Assembly (NCBI GenBank): GCA_900074745.1
Contig: LT598466.1
Location: forward strand, 968,805-1,032,804
Length of the DNA: 64,000 bases
DNA from: Lachancea mirantina
Lineage: Eukaryota; Ascomycota; Saccharomycetes; Saccharomycetales; Saccharomycetaceae
Direction: 5' to 3'
Shown piece after piece: positions 1-9,697 of the stretch; within the stretch, counting starts at the first letter, position 1, and each line of letters opens with the position of its first letter. Position numbers and translations under genes: made by a program. A model generated the notes under the pieces. It saw only the letters and a list, made by a program, of their open reading frames with translations. It made no database searches and was not told the origin of the DNA.

Positions 1-28
1 GCCAGTATTTGGAGTCGAGACGGACACA

Positions 29-34
29 TATAAA
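29..34 (+). promoter_or_regulatory. TATA box of the first gene
   Basis: TATAAA lies 86 bases upstream of the ATG at 120, a normal yeast distance. Confidence 0.6.
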
Positions 35-119
35 GACCCGCAAAACAGAATATGCTCTTCTCTTCTTGGTCTTTGTATTCAGAATCTGAGCTTCTCAAAA
101 TCTATCAAATTTAAAGGCT

Positions 120-995
120 ATGAATCTAATTAAGATATTTCTCTTTTGCTTCACGCTTCTAGCCCCAATCCAGGGGGCTACTACCTTCGAGACGTTTGTC
201 GACTCTCAGTATAACTTTAACGCTTTAAATGCTACTCAGCCATGTCTAGATTTGACCCCGACCATATTCGATGCTATTCTTTCTTACAAGATAAATCTTA
301 AGGCTATGGAGAATCTAGTGTTGAAGGGTATGACGGCTCTAAGAACCGAGTTACAAAAGGAAGAATTTACAGCACTTGATTTGATGGAAGTCGCAGGCCG
401 TTCAATGAAAACTGTGTCTCTCAGAAAAATTGCGGGATCCAACGAAATCATGAAAGTGCGTTTTGAACAAGTCAAGACTTTGTTCTATTCGATGCCAATC
501 GCGCGCCAGTTGTACCGATACATGCTGTCCCTATTTTCGTTTTCTTTGCAAAATAAGGACCTGAAGGACAGCTTGCAAAGTGCCAAGGGACTCTGGTTGT
601 TACTAGAAACACGTTACGCGGCTATGCAAGGTTTGCGTTTCGAAGCGATGCAGTTCATAAGTTCTGCGGAAACCTCACAGTTTGTGGCTGAAACAATTCA
701 ACAATGGCAAAATGCCAAATCTGCGTGCACGCCTACTGTCGACGTTGCCGCCGCTGCCATGGGCGTTACGGGCGGTCAAACGCCAGGTTTACAAAAAATT
801 CCAGATGCTGTCGTTAGGGAATACGATGTGGGCAAAAGAGAATTTATTGCTCGTGTTGCAGACTCAAATATGTCCGCTAATCATTCTGCACTCATTGTCG
901 CAGGAATGTCCTCGGCATCGTCCTCGTACAAGCTTTCTATTTGGAAAGTTACGGCCGCCGCACTAGTGATCGTTGGCACTGCATTTCTGTTCTAA
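120..995 (+). CDS. Hypothetical secreted or GPI-anchored protein
   Basis: I do not recognise this 291-residue protein. Residues 1-20 form a clear signal peptide (hydrophobic core ending near Gln-Gly-Ala). The middle is mostly predictable as helix with no internal membrane span. The last 20 residues are hydrophobic and follow a Ser-rich stretch (about 262-270), the usual layout of a GPI-attachment signal. Several Asn-X-Ser/Thr sites would suit a secreted glycoprotein. A TATAAA box at 29-34 lies 86 bases before the ATG and supports this start. Cell-surface placement is inferred from the two ends only; no catalytic motif is visible. It could also be an ER or vacuolar membrane protein with a C-terminal anchor. 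Confidence 0.75.
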   Translation: MNLIKIFLFCFTLLAPIQGATTFETFVDSQYNFNALNATQPCLDLTPTIFDAILSYKINLKAMENLVLKGMTALRTELQKEEFTALDLMEVAGRSMKTVSLRKIAGSNEIMKVRFEQVKTLFYSMPIARQLYRYMLSLFSFSLQNKDLKDSLQSAKGLWLLLETRYAAMQGLRFEAMQFISSAETSQFVAETIQQWQNAKSACTPTVDVAAAAMGVTGGQTPGLQKIPDAVVREYDVGKREFIARVADSNMSANHSALIVAGMSSASSSYKLSIWKVTAAALVIVGTAFLF

Positions 996-1656
996 ATACA
1001 TATTTGCGGATAACACACGGATATAATCATATATACATGGGTTTACAATAATAAAGAAGTCAACTGACTTACAGAAGAGGGGATGTTGATTTGTGATGGT
1101 AATGGAAAGCTGTTCGTTATTTCTTACTCTTTTCGCCAATTGGCTTTTCTTAGTGTGGATAAGAAACAACCAAAGTTGTACGTCACACTAAAACATTAAA
1201 TGCATTTGAAAAGACACAATAATAACAAATCAACGAAAAGAATTTGATCATAAAGCGACTTGTTTTCGTGGAAACAGTCCTAACAACTATCTACAGTACC
1301 GGACTCTGCGATAACTCAATTTACATTTTGAAAACGACCGAAGGTCGCCTTTTTCCCAAGAAAGCTGGCGATTTTCTCAGCGTAACAAAATGACCATATA
1401 AATCTAACCAGACATAACTGCACTCATGAATTTAATCAACCTCAATCGACCTTTACAGTATACTGTTCCCCTGTTTCCTCACCGTCAGACACTATAGCTA
1501 TCCCCAGTGAGATTCCGAAAAATTGAAAAAAATTTTCTATATCATCGAGCCTGAGAGGTATTTGATTTAGAGCTATAAGGACCTCGCGAGCGGGTCGTTT
1601 ACTTCATCTTTGTATCGATTTGCTGAATTGGACCATTGAAAGATACACAGCATCAA
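996..1656. other. Intergenic region
   Basis: AT-rich spacer between two same-strand genes. It holds the 3' end of the first gene and the MRPL3 promoter. I see no RNA gene or repeat here. Confidence 0.6.
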
Positions 1657-2781
1657 ATGGTGCGATTTAATGCGGGTTTCGTAAGGTGCTCGTCCCAGTT
1701 TTGTAGGGTACCTGTTAACGGCAATATAAGATATCTTACCGGACGTTCATCCTGTGTGAAGGAATTTCACGCGAGTAGCAGGCAAAATGAGGCTTCGCAG
1801 CTGTCAACTCCGGAAATCGACAAGTATCGAGAATATTACAGAAACATGCAAGCCGTTTTCAACCACGTCCCGGAAGACGTTGCGACGAAATCGCCCTCGC
1901 TCGTGACGTTACACAAGAGATTACAACTTCCAGAGACTTTTTCACTTTCAACGCTGGCAAGGTGTCTTACTTGCCGTTCTTCGCATTTGCCCTTTCATCT
2001 GCACGACCAACCAAGAGGCTCGGGGTTCCCCAATAGCGTACCTACAAGTGCGCTCAGCGACAACCATGGGTTGAACATTTTCGGCAAAAATCTGCTCACT
2101 TACCATGTGACACACCAAGTACTGCTCAAGTATCCTAGACTGCCTACTGTTGTGCTTAATGCCGCTGTCGACGCATACATTTCAGAGCAAGTACTCGCTA
2201 ACGTTGCCAAGAGTTGGGGTATCGAAATCGAAGAAACCACAGTACTCGAGCGTTACTTAAAGGGTGAACCTGTGCAACTTTCACTGGGGAGATTGCGCTA
2301 TTTCAACAATACTCTTAAAAAAGAAGACGGCATTGAGGTGGTGCGTAGCCAGAATTTTTCAGATACCGCAGCCTACGCTTTAGCGGCCAGAAGCATTATC
2401 GGCGCTCTATGGGCGCATTCACACACGAGTAATAAGCGCTTAGCATTTGAGTTTATCGACCAACACATCTTATCCAGAAAACTCGACGTTTCGAAACTTT
2501 TCCAATTCGAGCATCCTACGAGAGAGTTGTCTGCTTTATGTCGTCGGGAAGGTCTCATACCACCTGTTTCCAAACTGTTAGCCGAATCAGGTAGGCTATC
2601 GAAGGCGCCAGTCTTTATCGTGGGTGTGTTTTCCGGCGATGAAAAAATCGGAGAAGGTTTTGGGTCCTCGTTGAAGGAGGCAAAGGCAAGAGCAGCCACC
2701 GATGCATTAATGAAATGGTACTGTTACCAGCCCGTCGAAGGACAAGCCAATGTCGTAGATCATGGTGCTGTTATAGTATAG
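1657..2781 (+). CDS. MRPL3: Mitochondrial large ribosomal subunit protein mL44
   Basis: This 374-residue protein matches yeast Mrpl3 (YMR024W), a component of the mitochondrial 54S ribosomal subunit. It starts with a basic, Ser/Arg-rich region suited to mitochondrial import. A degenerate RNase III-like domain follows (about 40-260), and a double-stranded-RNA-binding domain lies at the C terminus (about 300-365, ending in a Glu-Ala-Lys-Ala-Arg-Ala-Ala-Thr helix). The open frame extends upstream only to a TTG, so the first ATG at 1657 is used. S. cerevisiae has MRPL3-CSI1-PEX12 in a row; here the same order is kept with HAK1 between MRPL3 and CSI1, which supports the identification. Confidence 0.93.
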   Translation: MVRFNAGFVRCSSQFCRVPVNGNIRYLTGRSSCVKEFHASSRQNEASQLSTPEIDKYREYYRNMQAVFNHVPEDVATKSPSLVTLHKRLQLPETFSLSTLARCLTCRSSHLPFHLHDQPRGSGFPNSVPTSALSDNHGLNIFGKNLLTYHVTHQVLLKYPRLPTVVLNAAVDAYISEQVLANVAKSWGIEIEETTVLERYLKGEPVQLSLGRLRYFNNTLKKEDGIEVVRSQNFSDTAAYALAARSIIGALWAHSHTSNKRLAFEFIDQHILSRKLDVSKLFQFEHPTRELSALCRREGLIPPVSKLLAESGRLSKAPVFIVGVFSGDEKIGEGFGSSLKEAKARAATDALMKWYCYQPVEGQANVVDHGAVIV

Positions 2782-3326
2782 ACGGTTTTTATCTAACTAG
2801 TCACATGTATATACGATCCTGCAAATAAAGGGTGGATGCCAATCCACGTTGTCTTCGCTTCTCGAGCCTAAACGTAGCACCGTTGGAAAACGCTGGTATA
2901 GTCAAAAGGTAACTCGAAATGCAACTGCTATATTACATATGGCTTATTTGGTATAATGAATGCACGCTTCTGTGATAAGCGAGCATAATGCAAATTTTTG
3001 GTCATCTCAACATCAACTTCGATGGTCTTGACATAGACGTTACCGACTGCCTATTGGGACTGATTACGGGTGTATAGCAAAAGGATAGACTTTGGTTTTG
3101 GCGTGGTAACATCCTCCGAGAGTCTAATAGATGGTGGCAATTTCCGCCAGACGTCTTTGGTCTTTGAGCGCTACAAAACTCGGAAAATTAGAAAATATCG
3201 GTGAGGCCTAGGTTGTCGCTGTCCATGTTCCGGTTTAGGCGCATCCTAGGTTCCTCGAATTTCCAACTAATTTAAAGAGCTAATATATCCTCTGAAATGA
3301 TTGAGAGAACCGGTTAAGCTCGAGTA
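2782..3326. other. Convergent intergenic region
   Basis: Contains the 3' ends of MRPL3 (+) and HAK1 (-). Nothing else is recognised. Confidence 0.6.
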
Positions 3327-5639
3327 TCAAATCCTCACGTCGCTTCCTACATACATTATGCGCTCGTGCGACGAAACAAAAGAGGAATGTATACTCTGGA
3401 TGCTGTAGAGAGGGCTGAAAAACCTTTCGATGATCACACTCCGGAAGAACTGGACAAGGGACATCAAAAGATATCTGATAAACTTCAGCTTTCGCTTGTT
3501 TTCGTGATCTCCACGAATGTCGACGCCCAGGATGTGTTGGCGGTTAAAGATGTGTAAAGGTGGCGATCCAACAAGTTTGCTGACCACTGATCGATAGTAA
3601 GTAGGATTGTGAGACTCGATAATCGTCAACATCTCATTTAATAGGTCTGTTGTCACGAGTGTCTTGTCCATAAAGCCAAATCTTATAATACACTTGTAAA
3701 CTCCCTCTGCTCCCATAACAGGGTGCAAAAGAAAGCGCTCGGAGCTTGCGACGTGAGGAACCGAAGCCACTTTGACACCGCAAAAGACCATTACAGCGGG
3801 TAGTGATGGGAAATTGCAAATTAAGTCCTTGAAAGATCCCGGGATGGCGCTGGTGGATCTCAATAGCGGCTCGACATTACTATAAAGTAGTGCAATGTCA
3901 TCATGCCTAGGTAATTTTTGGATCCTGTTCGCGTCGATCCGAATGGTCACTGCAGGTTCGGATGGCGAGTCGTCACGCTTTTGACCGAGGACGAATTCTC
4001 GAGGCGTAGAGTCTGAGTTGATGAGGTCTCTAAAACGAATTCTTTCCTTCATATCGTTCTTGACTTTACAAACCACGGCCCACCTCCACATAGAAAAGAA
4101 GGTTATCATGATGAATGTGACCATCAAAGTGAACCAGGCACCGTGCGGAACTTTCTTCATATTGGCAATAACCAAACACATCTCGAGTGATCCGAAGCAC
4201 AGTAAGAAATAGAGCGCTGCTGCCCAGTGCACTCTGTAAACGACCACAATGGTAGCTGCTATCAACGATGTGGTTAACAACAAATCCATAGAAACTCCCA
4301 GTCCGTACGCTGCAGTCACTCGTCCCGAGCTTCTGAAACCGGCACAGGTTGCGCAAACTGCCGCCATGAGAATAAGATTCACAGTTGGTATGAAAATTTG
4401 ACCGGCGTGTTTGGCAGAGGTATGTAACACCTTCACATGCGGGAAACAATCGATTTGCATCATTTGCTTAAGGATCGAAAAGACACCCAAGATCAATGCC
4501 TGGGACGCGATGATGGTAGCCAACGTTGAAAGGGCAAAGACGTACCAATAGAACCCTCCCGAGGAGCCCCCCGGCATTGAATTGAAAAAGACGTTGGCAA
4601 TTTTTTGCGGGTGATCAACGAGATATGCTCCCTGTCCAAGGTAGTTTAACATTAAACATGGGTACACGAAACAACCAAGGGTCAACTGGACAGAGAGAGG
4701 CGAGAAATGGCCCACATCGGCAAACATGGCTTCACAACCCGTGATGGAAAGCATAACAGAACCGAGAACGTCGACATCCCCTTGCCGACGCAAGAAATAA
4801 ATGGCCTCCGCTGGGCTGAGCGCTTTAAAGACTTCTGGATGGCGAGAAATGTTGATAATGCCAACCACAGCTATGGTTATCAGCCAGATGGTTATGATTG
4901 GTGAGAAAAGGAACGAAATCCGCTTGATACCGATGTATTGCAACAGAAACAAGCCAATTAACACACACACGGACACGGGCATCACGTTTTTCTCAAATGA
5001 AGGCACGGCAACCGCTATACCATCGATGGCGCTCAAGACAGAAGTGGTTGGAGTCAGCAGTCCATCGCTCATGACAAGCGCACATCCGAGAAAACAAGCG
5101 GCCAAAGTCACGTCGCCAAAGACTTTTTTGAAGAGCGGATGTTGTAAAAAGCCGGAATTTTTGTGCAGAAACGATGGAGTCGACACGGCGCTATCACGAG
5201 TCTCGCTTCTGGTCAAGATTTGGAGGTCGTCGTGTTCTTTGCCCCCCGGCAACACGACGCCTAGAGGCCCATTTTTCAGAGTCCGCGAAAGCTTACAATA
5301 GATGGCGATTTGGCCACCTTCTCCACCGTTAGGACCCAATGTTAAAACGAGAAGACAATACTTTACGATGACCACGAGTGTAAAGAGCCAAAAAATGCAC
5401 GACACAGCACCGATCAGATTTTCGTCGGTCACGTCGACTTCCGCGAACACGGTATTCAGCACGTACAATGGCGACGTACCCAGATCTCCGTATACAGCGC
5501 CCAAGGTCCCGAAACTCAACACGGCCAAATTCGCCAAGCTGGTTTTTTTGACTGGTTTTTCGTCCGAGGCAGAACTGTCGTCGGTATCGTCGGGCAAGTC
5601 GTGGTGGCCCACAGAAGAAGTGAAAGTGCGACTATCCAT
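3327..5639 (-). CDS. HAK1: High-affinity potassium transporter of the HAK/KUP family
   Basis: A 770-residue plasma-membrane K+ uptake protein, probably a proton symporter as in other fungal HAK1 proteins. The N-terminal cytosolic tail is acidic. The first membrane span carries the family hallmark YGDLGTSPLY at residues 50-59. About twelve spans fill residues 40-500, and a long hydrophilic C-terminal domain follows, as is usual for KUP/HAK proteins. The length matches the family (about 760-800). S. cerevisiae lacks HAK1 and uses TRK1/TRK2 only, so the gene marks a difference in K+ nutrition. It sits between MRPL3 and CSI1 on the opposite strand. No frame break is visible. In other yeasts such genes are induced by K+ starvation; I see no specific operator. 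Confidence 0.93.
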   Translation of the reverse strand: MDSRTFTSSVGHHDLPDDTDDSSASDEKPVKKTSLANLAVLSFGTLGAVYGDLGTSPLYVLNTVFAEVDVTDENLIGAVSCIFWLFTLVVIVKYCLLVLTLGPNGGEGGQIAIYCKLSRTLKNGPLGVVLPGGKEHDDLQILTRSETRDSAVSTPSFLHKNSGFLQHPLFKKVFGDVTLAACFLGCALVMSDGLLTPTTSVLSAIDGIAVAVPSFEKNVMPVSVCVLIGLFLLQYIGIKRISFLFSPIITIWLITIAVVGIINISRHPEVFKALSPAEAIYFLRRQGDVDVLGSVMLSITGCEAMFADVGHFSPLSVQLTLGCFVYPCLMLNYLGQGAYLVDHPQKIANVFFNSMPGGSSGGFYWYVFALSTLATIIASQALILGVFSILKQMMQIDCFPHVKVLHTSAKHAGQIFIPTVNLILMAAVCATCAGFRSSGRVTAAYGLGVSMDLLLTTSLIAATIVVVYRVHWAAALYFLLCFGSLEMCLVIANMKKVPHGAWFTLMVTFIMITFFSMWRWAVVCKVKNDMKERIRFRDLINSDSTPREFVLGQKRDDSPSEPAVTIRIDANRIQKLPRHDDIALLYSNVEPLLRSTSAIPGSFKDLICNFPSLPAVMVFCGVKVASVPHVASSERFLLHPVMGAEGVYKCIIRFGFMDKTLVTTDLLNEMLTIIESHNPTYYRSVVSKLVGSPPLHIFNRQHILGVDIRGDHENKRKLKFIRYLLMSLVQFFRSVIIERFFSPLYSIQSIHSSFVSSHERIMYVGSDVRI

Positions 5640-6248
5640 AGACAGTGAACTACGCTCCTACAAGAAGAGTTACAGACACCCATGGGAGTCCAAGTCATGG
5701 GCATTTATAGTCATTCAAAGCAGCGACCTTCGTTCTCACTATGGGACCACAGAGTCACCCTCATTGATACAGTTTGTACGTTCAGGAAATTTTTTCACAT
5801 CCAGTTAAGCTACAATACCTTGATCGCTACAAGGAATGACTGCCAAGAGGATGAAGTGCGTAAAAAATAGCGCAGTGCCTGGAAATGTCGTTGTCACATA
5901 GCTTAAACAGGTGTAAGGATTTGGACCATGGGGCTGTGCGATGTTTGCGTGTCGCACTCCGACAGTGGGGCATTGTGGTGACCCAGTGGAGATTCACAGA
6001 CGGCCGCTTGTCTTGCAGAATGACGCTTTAGGCCCAATTCCTAGATGGGTTAATTTTTTTTGGCAAAGGAAATTAAGGAGGCAAGGGACAGGCAAACCCG
6101 AATAAGGAATGAGCTTGGCAAAAATGAGCACAGTATGTAGCAATTGTAGCTAATCGGATGCATATTGTATCGAATTTTGTGTTTGTATCCCGTTCTTGTT
6201 CTGTATCGAGTGTTATACACGACACCTGGAGTCGACATATGCATTGGC
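5640..6248. other. Divergent promoter region HAK1 / CSI1
   Basis: Holds the promoters of HAK1 (-) and CSI1 (+). No RNA gene or repeat recognised. Confidence 0.6.
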
Positions 6249-7037
6249 ATGTCATCAAAAACAACCGAGCTATCACGAGATCCGAGCATAAGCTCAGCGA
6301 TGGCGCACCGAGGCCTTCTAATCCAGAGCACAGTGCTCCTAGCCATAAACCACAGCTACGAGAGCACAGGATGCGACAAGAGCGACGAAAAATGCCACCT
6401 GATGTACGGAACGATTCGGGAGGCGCAAGCCAAAGTGACCGGTTCGATGCCGGTTGAGGTGCGGGAAACGACCAAGGGAATGATGTGTGATTTTGCGTCG
6501 TTGAAGAGACGATGTGGTCTGTTGAGTGTCGAAAAAGTCGTGGTTTTGGGGTTGGTACTGGTGAACGGCAGCGTTGACCAGTGCGCGCGCATCGCTATGC
6601 ATATAATGCCCACGGTGACGGAACTCCAGTTTTACGCCTGTTATCAGGTGAGTCCCGTCATGTTTGAGTTGGAATGCTACGATCTGGCTGGAATACGTTG
6701 GCCGGCTAAGGTCGTGACCGACAACGAAGCGAATCGATGCATAGAGGCAAGTTTCCCAGAATTGAGATCTGGCTCCCGAGGTTTCGACCGTAGTCGGCAC
6801 AGACAAGTGACGCACCGGCTGTTGCACGGCATCGACGTGATCTGCGAGTATTTGAAAAAGGACCACGTCTCCGACGCGGTCCTGGAGCAAGTGTCGTTGC
6901 TGGTGTCGGAGATTCAAAAGGGCCCCACGCCAGACATCGAGCTTGCATTGGCGGAAAAGGAGGCAGATTTACAAACGCTAGACATACTGTGCTCACAATG
7001 GGAATCGGTTGAAATTTTGAACAGAGTGTTACCGTAA
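6249..7037 (+). CDS. CSI1: COP9 signalosome-associated subunit Csi1-like
   Basis: A 262-residue protein placed as CSI1 (YMR025W) mainly by synteny: in S. cerevisiae CSI1 lies directly before, and convergent with, PEX12, exactly as here. Its length (S. cerevisiae 295) and the mixed helical, Leu-rich character agree. Csi1 belongs to the yeast COP9-like complex that removes Rub1/Nedd8 from the cullin Cdc53. The protein evolves fast and I see no motif that proves the assignment. The frame stays open to an ATG at 6165, but the Met at 6249, followed by a Ser-rich start, looks more natural. Only 12 bases separate its stop from the stop of PEX12. Confidence 0.78.
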   Translation: MSSKTTELSRDPSISSAMAHRGLLIQSTVLLAINHSYESTGCDKSDEKCHLMYGTIREAQAKVTGSMPVEVRETTKGMMCDFASLKRRCGLLSVEKVVVLGLVLVNGSVDQCARIAMHIMPTVTELQFYACYQVSPVMFELECYDLAGIRWPAKVVTDNEANRCIEASFPELRSGSRGFDRSRHRQVTHRLLHGIDVICEYLKKDHVSDAVLEQVSLLVSEIQKGPTPDIELALAEKEADLQTLDILCSQWESVEILNRVLP

Positions 7038-7049
7038 CATGAGGCGGTT

Positions 7050-8156
7050 TCAATATATCAGTTTTCTGACCCCAGACAGCACCCAGGCGCCCGTGGTCTC
7101 GTTATAGCGGCAGTTGAGAAGCCGTTTGCCCGTCGTGGGGCATCGACCACCCGTTTCCGGGATTCTCCGCAGCAAACACGGGTAGCAGAACACGAGCCCC
7201 GTCTCGATAACGGCCGGGTTTTGCAGCGGTTTCTCACAGATACTGCACATGGTTCCAGTTCTGATACTCAAATCGCGCGGCGGTGGCGGCACTGGGTTAT
7301 CAAATTCGTCCATTTTTTTGCGGATCCGATTCGAAAGGTCTTGCGCGTTCCACCATTGGAATACACGTAGCATGAAAATGAACGCCGGGAACGCTTGCGA
7401 CCCGAGTTGTTGCGACACGTTTGCAAACCGCGCCACCGCGACCGACAACCATGTTTTGAGCGCGGGACGATTCAAATGCGGACGTCGCGACGCCCGTGAA
7501 GCGGCCCTCACCGTTGTGGTGGTTTCCAGGTCCTTTTGGGACAGGCGCGCGAATTCGATTTTGAACAAGTACTGGAGCAGGCTTGTGGACCCGACTGCAC
7601 CGCTCAAAAATGCGAGTTTGACCGCCAGGTTGGCTAAAAACACCACTTTCTTGACGCGCGGGTACCATTTGACGAACCACCGTTGCCAAGCGGAAACGCG
7701 GTCTGCAAATGCAGATCTCGCCAGCAATTGACCGTGCCACAGGTCCAACTTCACTCCCCAGTACGGCGCCACGACTTTCTCCACCAAAGCGGCGACACTC
7801 TGCCCGCCGGTCAGCCGCACGCTACGGTCTGAAGGTGCAGCTTTCAACAGCAGCCGATTTGACCCGTTCACGCGCTTCAATCCGTAGAAATGCTCTATAA
7901 ACCCACCATTCCAGCGCCGCAGATGGTAGCCCTCTATGCACAGCCGCGTCGCCAGCACAAACCACTCGTCAAACCAGTTACTCGCAAGGATCCCGAACCG
8001 GCTCGGATGCCTCGCGACCAAAGTCGCAACGATGTACCGCAGCGACGGCGTCAACAGTTCGTCTGTCTCATCGGCAGATAGAATCTCAAACAACGTCGGG
8101 GTCGCAGACTCGCGCTCCGCGCCCGAGCCCGCGGGCAAACTAGCGTAGAACTCCAT
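7050..8156 (-). CDS. PEX12: Peroxin-12, RING-type peroxisomal membrane protein
   Basis: A 368-residue protein of the peroxisomal ubiquitin-ligase complex (with Pex2 and Pex10) that recycles the import receptor Pex5. The N-terminal half is the Pex2/Pex12 domain (a Pro-Thr-Leu-Phe-Glu-Ile start, then the conserved Trp-Phe-Asp-Glu-Trp and Phe-Ile-Glu-His-Phe-Tyr-Gly-Leu blocks). The C terminus holds the partial RING of Pex12: Cys-Ser-Ile-Cys, then Cys-Tyr-Pro-Cys, with fewer zinc ligands than a full RING. The frame is open 55 codons further upstream, but the Met at 8156 (MEFYASLP) matches the start of S. cerevisiae Pex12 (MSFYSNLP), so I use it. Convergent with CSI1, as in S. cerevisiae. Confidence 0.93.
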   Translation of the reverse strand: MEFYASLPAGSGAERESATPTLFEILSADETDELLTPSLRYIVATLVARHPSRFGILASNWFDEWFVLATRLCIEGYHLRRWNGGFIEHFYGLKRVNGSNRLLLKAAPSDRSVRLTGGQSVAALVEKVVAPYWGVKLDLWHGQLLARSAFADRVSAWQRWFVKWYPRVKKVVFLANLAVKLAFLSGAVGSTSLLQYLFKIEFARLSQKDLETTTTVRAASRASRRPHLNRPALKTWLSVAVARFANVSQQLGSQAFPAFIFMLRVFQWWNAQDLSNRIRKKMDEFDNPVPPPPRDLSIRTGTMCSICEKPLQNPAVIETGLVFCYPCLLRRIPETGGRCPTTGKRLLNCRYNETTGAWVLSGVRKLIY

Positions 8157-8611
8157 GCCCGATGTGACGAGCGATGGATGGCCTTTGGGGACGGCCCCCC
8201 GTAGATGTACGTAGCACATGATATCACACACGCCCGACTCGTTCCGGACGATGCACTCACACGTACCCAATGATACCCATAACCCCTCCGTACAGTACGA
8301 CGCTGATCCTACGTCATACACCCATGCCCCACCAGCTGCCCGTAGCTGCCACTTTCCCCATGGCGCCCGAAGCTACAGGGCGCCGCCCCAGGAAGCCCGC
8401 TGCCCAATCCCGCGCCCGCTCCCGCATCCATCTCCTACTCAGACCACCTCTCACCCTACCCATACCACCATCACGGCAAAACTCTCCACGCGTGGCCACA
8501 CGCGACCACCCAGTCCCGGACCCACCTCTCAAACTATATAAACCGCCCCAGGCTTCCGCTCTCCAGCCCTCTTCCTCTTTTCCGTCCCCCACCAACCAAT
8601 ATCAATCAACA
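8157..8611. other. Divergent promoter region PEX12 / FBA1
   Basis: C- and A-rich on the + strand, as is typical upstream of glycolytic genes. A TATATAAA box (8535-8542) serves FBA1. Confidence 0.65.
8535..8542 (+). promoter_or_regulatory. TATA box of FBA1
   Basis: TATATAAA sits 70 bases before the FBA1 ATG at 8612, followed by a pyrimidine-rich stretch and an A-rich leader, as in highly expressed yeast genes. Confidence 0.75.
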
Positions 8612-9697
8612 ATGGGTGTTCAAGACGTTCTAACTAGAAAATCCGGTGTCATCGTCGGCGCCGATGTCAAGGCTTTGTTCGACTACGCCAAGGAGCACAA
8701 GTTCGCTATCCCAGCCATCAATGTCACCTCCTCCTCCACCGTCGTCGCCGCCTTGGAGGCCGCCAGAGACAACAAGTCTCCTATCATCCTCCAAACCTCC
8801 AACGGTGGTGCCGCATACTTCGCCGGTAAGGGTGTCTCCAACAACGGCCAAAACGCCTCCATCAGAGGCTCCATCGCCGCCGCCCACTACATCAGATCCA
8901 TCGCTTCCGCCTACGGCATCCCTGTCGTCCTGCACTCCGACCACTGCGCCAAGAAGCTTCTACCTTGGTTCGACGGTATGCTAGAGGCCGACGAAGCCTA
9001 CTACAAGAAACACGGCGAACCTCTTTTCTCCTCCCACATGCTCGACCTCTCCGAGGAATCTGACGACGAGAACATCGCCACCTGCGTCAAGTACTTCAAG
9101 AGAATGGCCGCCATCGACCAATGGCTAGAAATGGAAATCGGTATCACCGGTGGTGAAGAAGACGGTGTCAACAACGAACACGTCAGAGCCGAAGACTTGC
9201 TAACCAAGCCCGAAACCGTCTACAAGGTCCACGAAGCCCTCCACCCTATCTCCCCTTGCTTCTCAATCGCGGCAGCATTTGGGAATGTGCATGGGGTGTA
9301 CAAGCCTGGCAATGTTACCTTGTCCCCATGGATCTTGGGTGACCACCAAAAGTATGCCGCCAAGAAGGAGGGTGGCAAGCTCGGTGACAAGCCATTGTAC
9401 TTGGTTTTCCACGGTGGTTCTGGTTCTTCGCAGGAGGAATTCAACACCGGTATCAACAACGGTGTTGTGAAGGTCAACTTGGACACTGACTGTCAATATG
9501 CTTACCTAGAGGGTATCAGAGACTACGTGTTGAACAAGAAGGACTACATCATGAGCATGGTTGGTAACCCAACTGGCGCTGACGCTCCAAACAAGAAGTA
9601 CTTTGACCCAAGAGTCTGGGTTAGAGAAGGTGAGAAGACCATGTCGAGGAGAATTACCGAGGCTTTGGAGGTTTTCCACACCAAGAACCAATTGTAA
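8612..9697 (+). CDS. FBA1: Fructose-1,6-bisphosphate aldolase, class II
   Basis: A 361-residue zinc-dependent aldolase (S. cerevisiae 359) that splits fructose-1,6-bisphosphate in glycolysis. The zinc and catalytic region LHSDHCAKK is intact, and so are the Gly-rich phosphate-binding loop (Val-Phe-His-Gly-Gly-Ser-Gly-Ser) and the conserved AAAFGNVHGVYKPGN block. The frame is open upstream, but the ATG at 8612 (MGVQDVL) matches the family start and has a strong leader. Codon style changes inside the gene. Before codon 218, 6 of 8 Pro codons are cct and only 3 of 15 Leu codons are ttg; after it, 5 of 6 Pro are cca and 8 of 10 Leu are ttg. Codons 218-229 (9263-9298) use rare codons (gcg, gca, ggg, gtg, aat, cat), strange in a top-expressed gene. 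With the HO-like gene next door this suggests a chimeric gene. Confidence 0.97.
   Translation: MGVQDVLTRKSGVIVGADVKALFDYAKEHKFAIPAINVTSSSTVVAALEAARDNKSPIILQTSNGGAAYFAGKGVSNNGQNASIRGSIAAAHYIRSIASAYGIPVVLHSDHCAKKLLPWFDGMLEADEAYYKKHGEPLFSSHMLDLSEESDDENIATCVKYFKRMAAIDQWLEMEIGITGGEEDGVNNEHVRAEDLLTKPETVYKVHEALHPISPCFSIAAAFGNVHGVYKPGNVTLSPWILGDHQKYAAKKEGGKLGDKPLYLVFHGGSGSSQEEFNTGINNGVVKVNLDTDCQYAYLEGIRDYVLNKKDYIMSMVGNPTGADAPNKKYFDPRVWVREGEKTMSRRITEALEVFHTKNQL

Noticed and set aside
6339-6917. A 192-codon - strand frame opposite CSI1
   Set aside because: CSI1 on the + strand is supported by synteny; the antisense frame shows no motif.
8270-8611. 114-codon upstream extension of FBA1
   Set aside because: It covers the promoter TATA box and is unlike any aldolase; the ATG at 8612 matches the family start.
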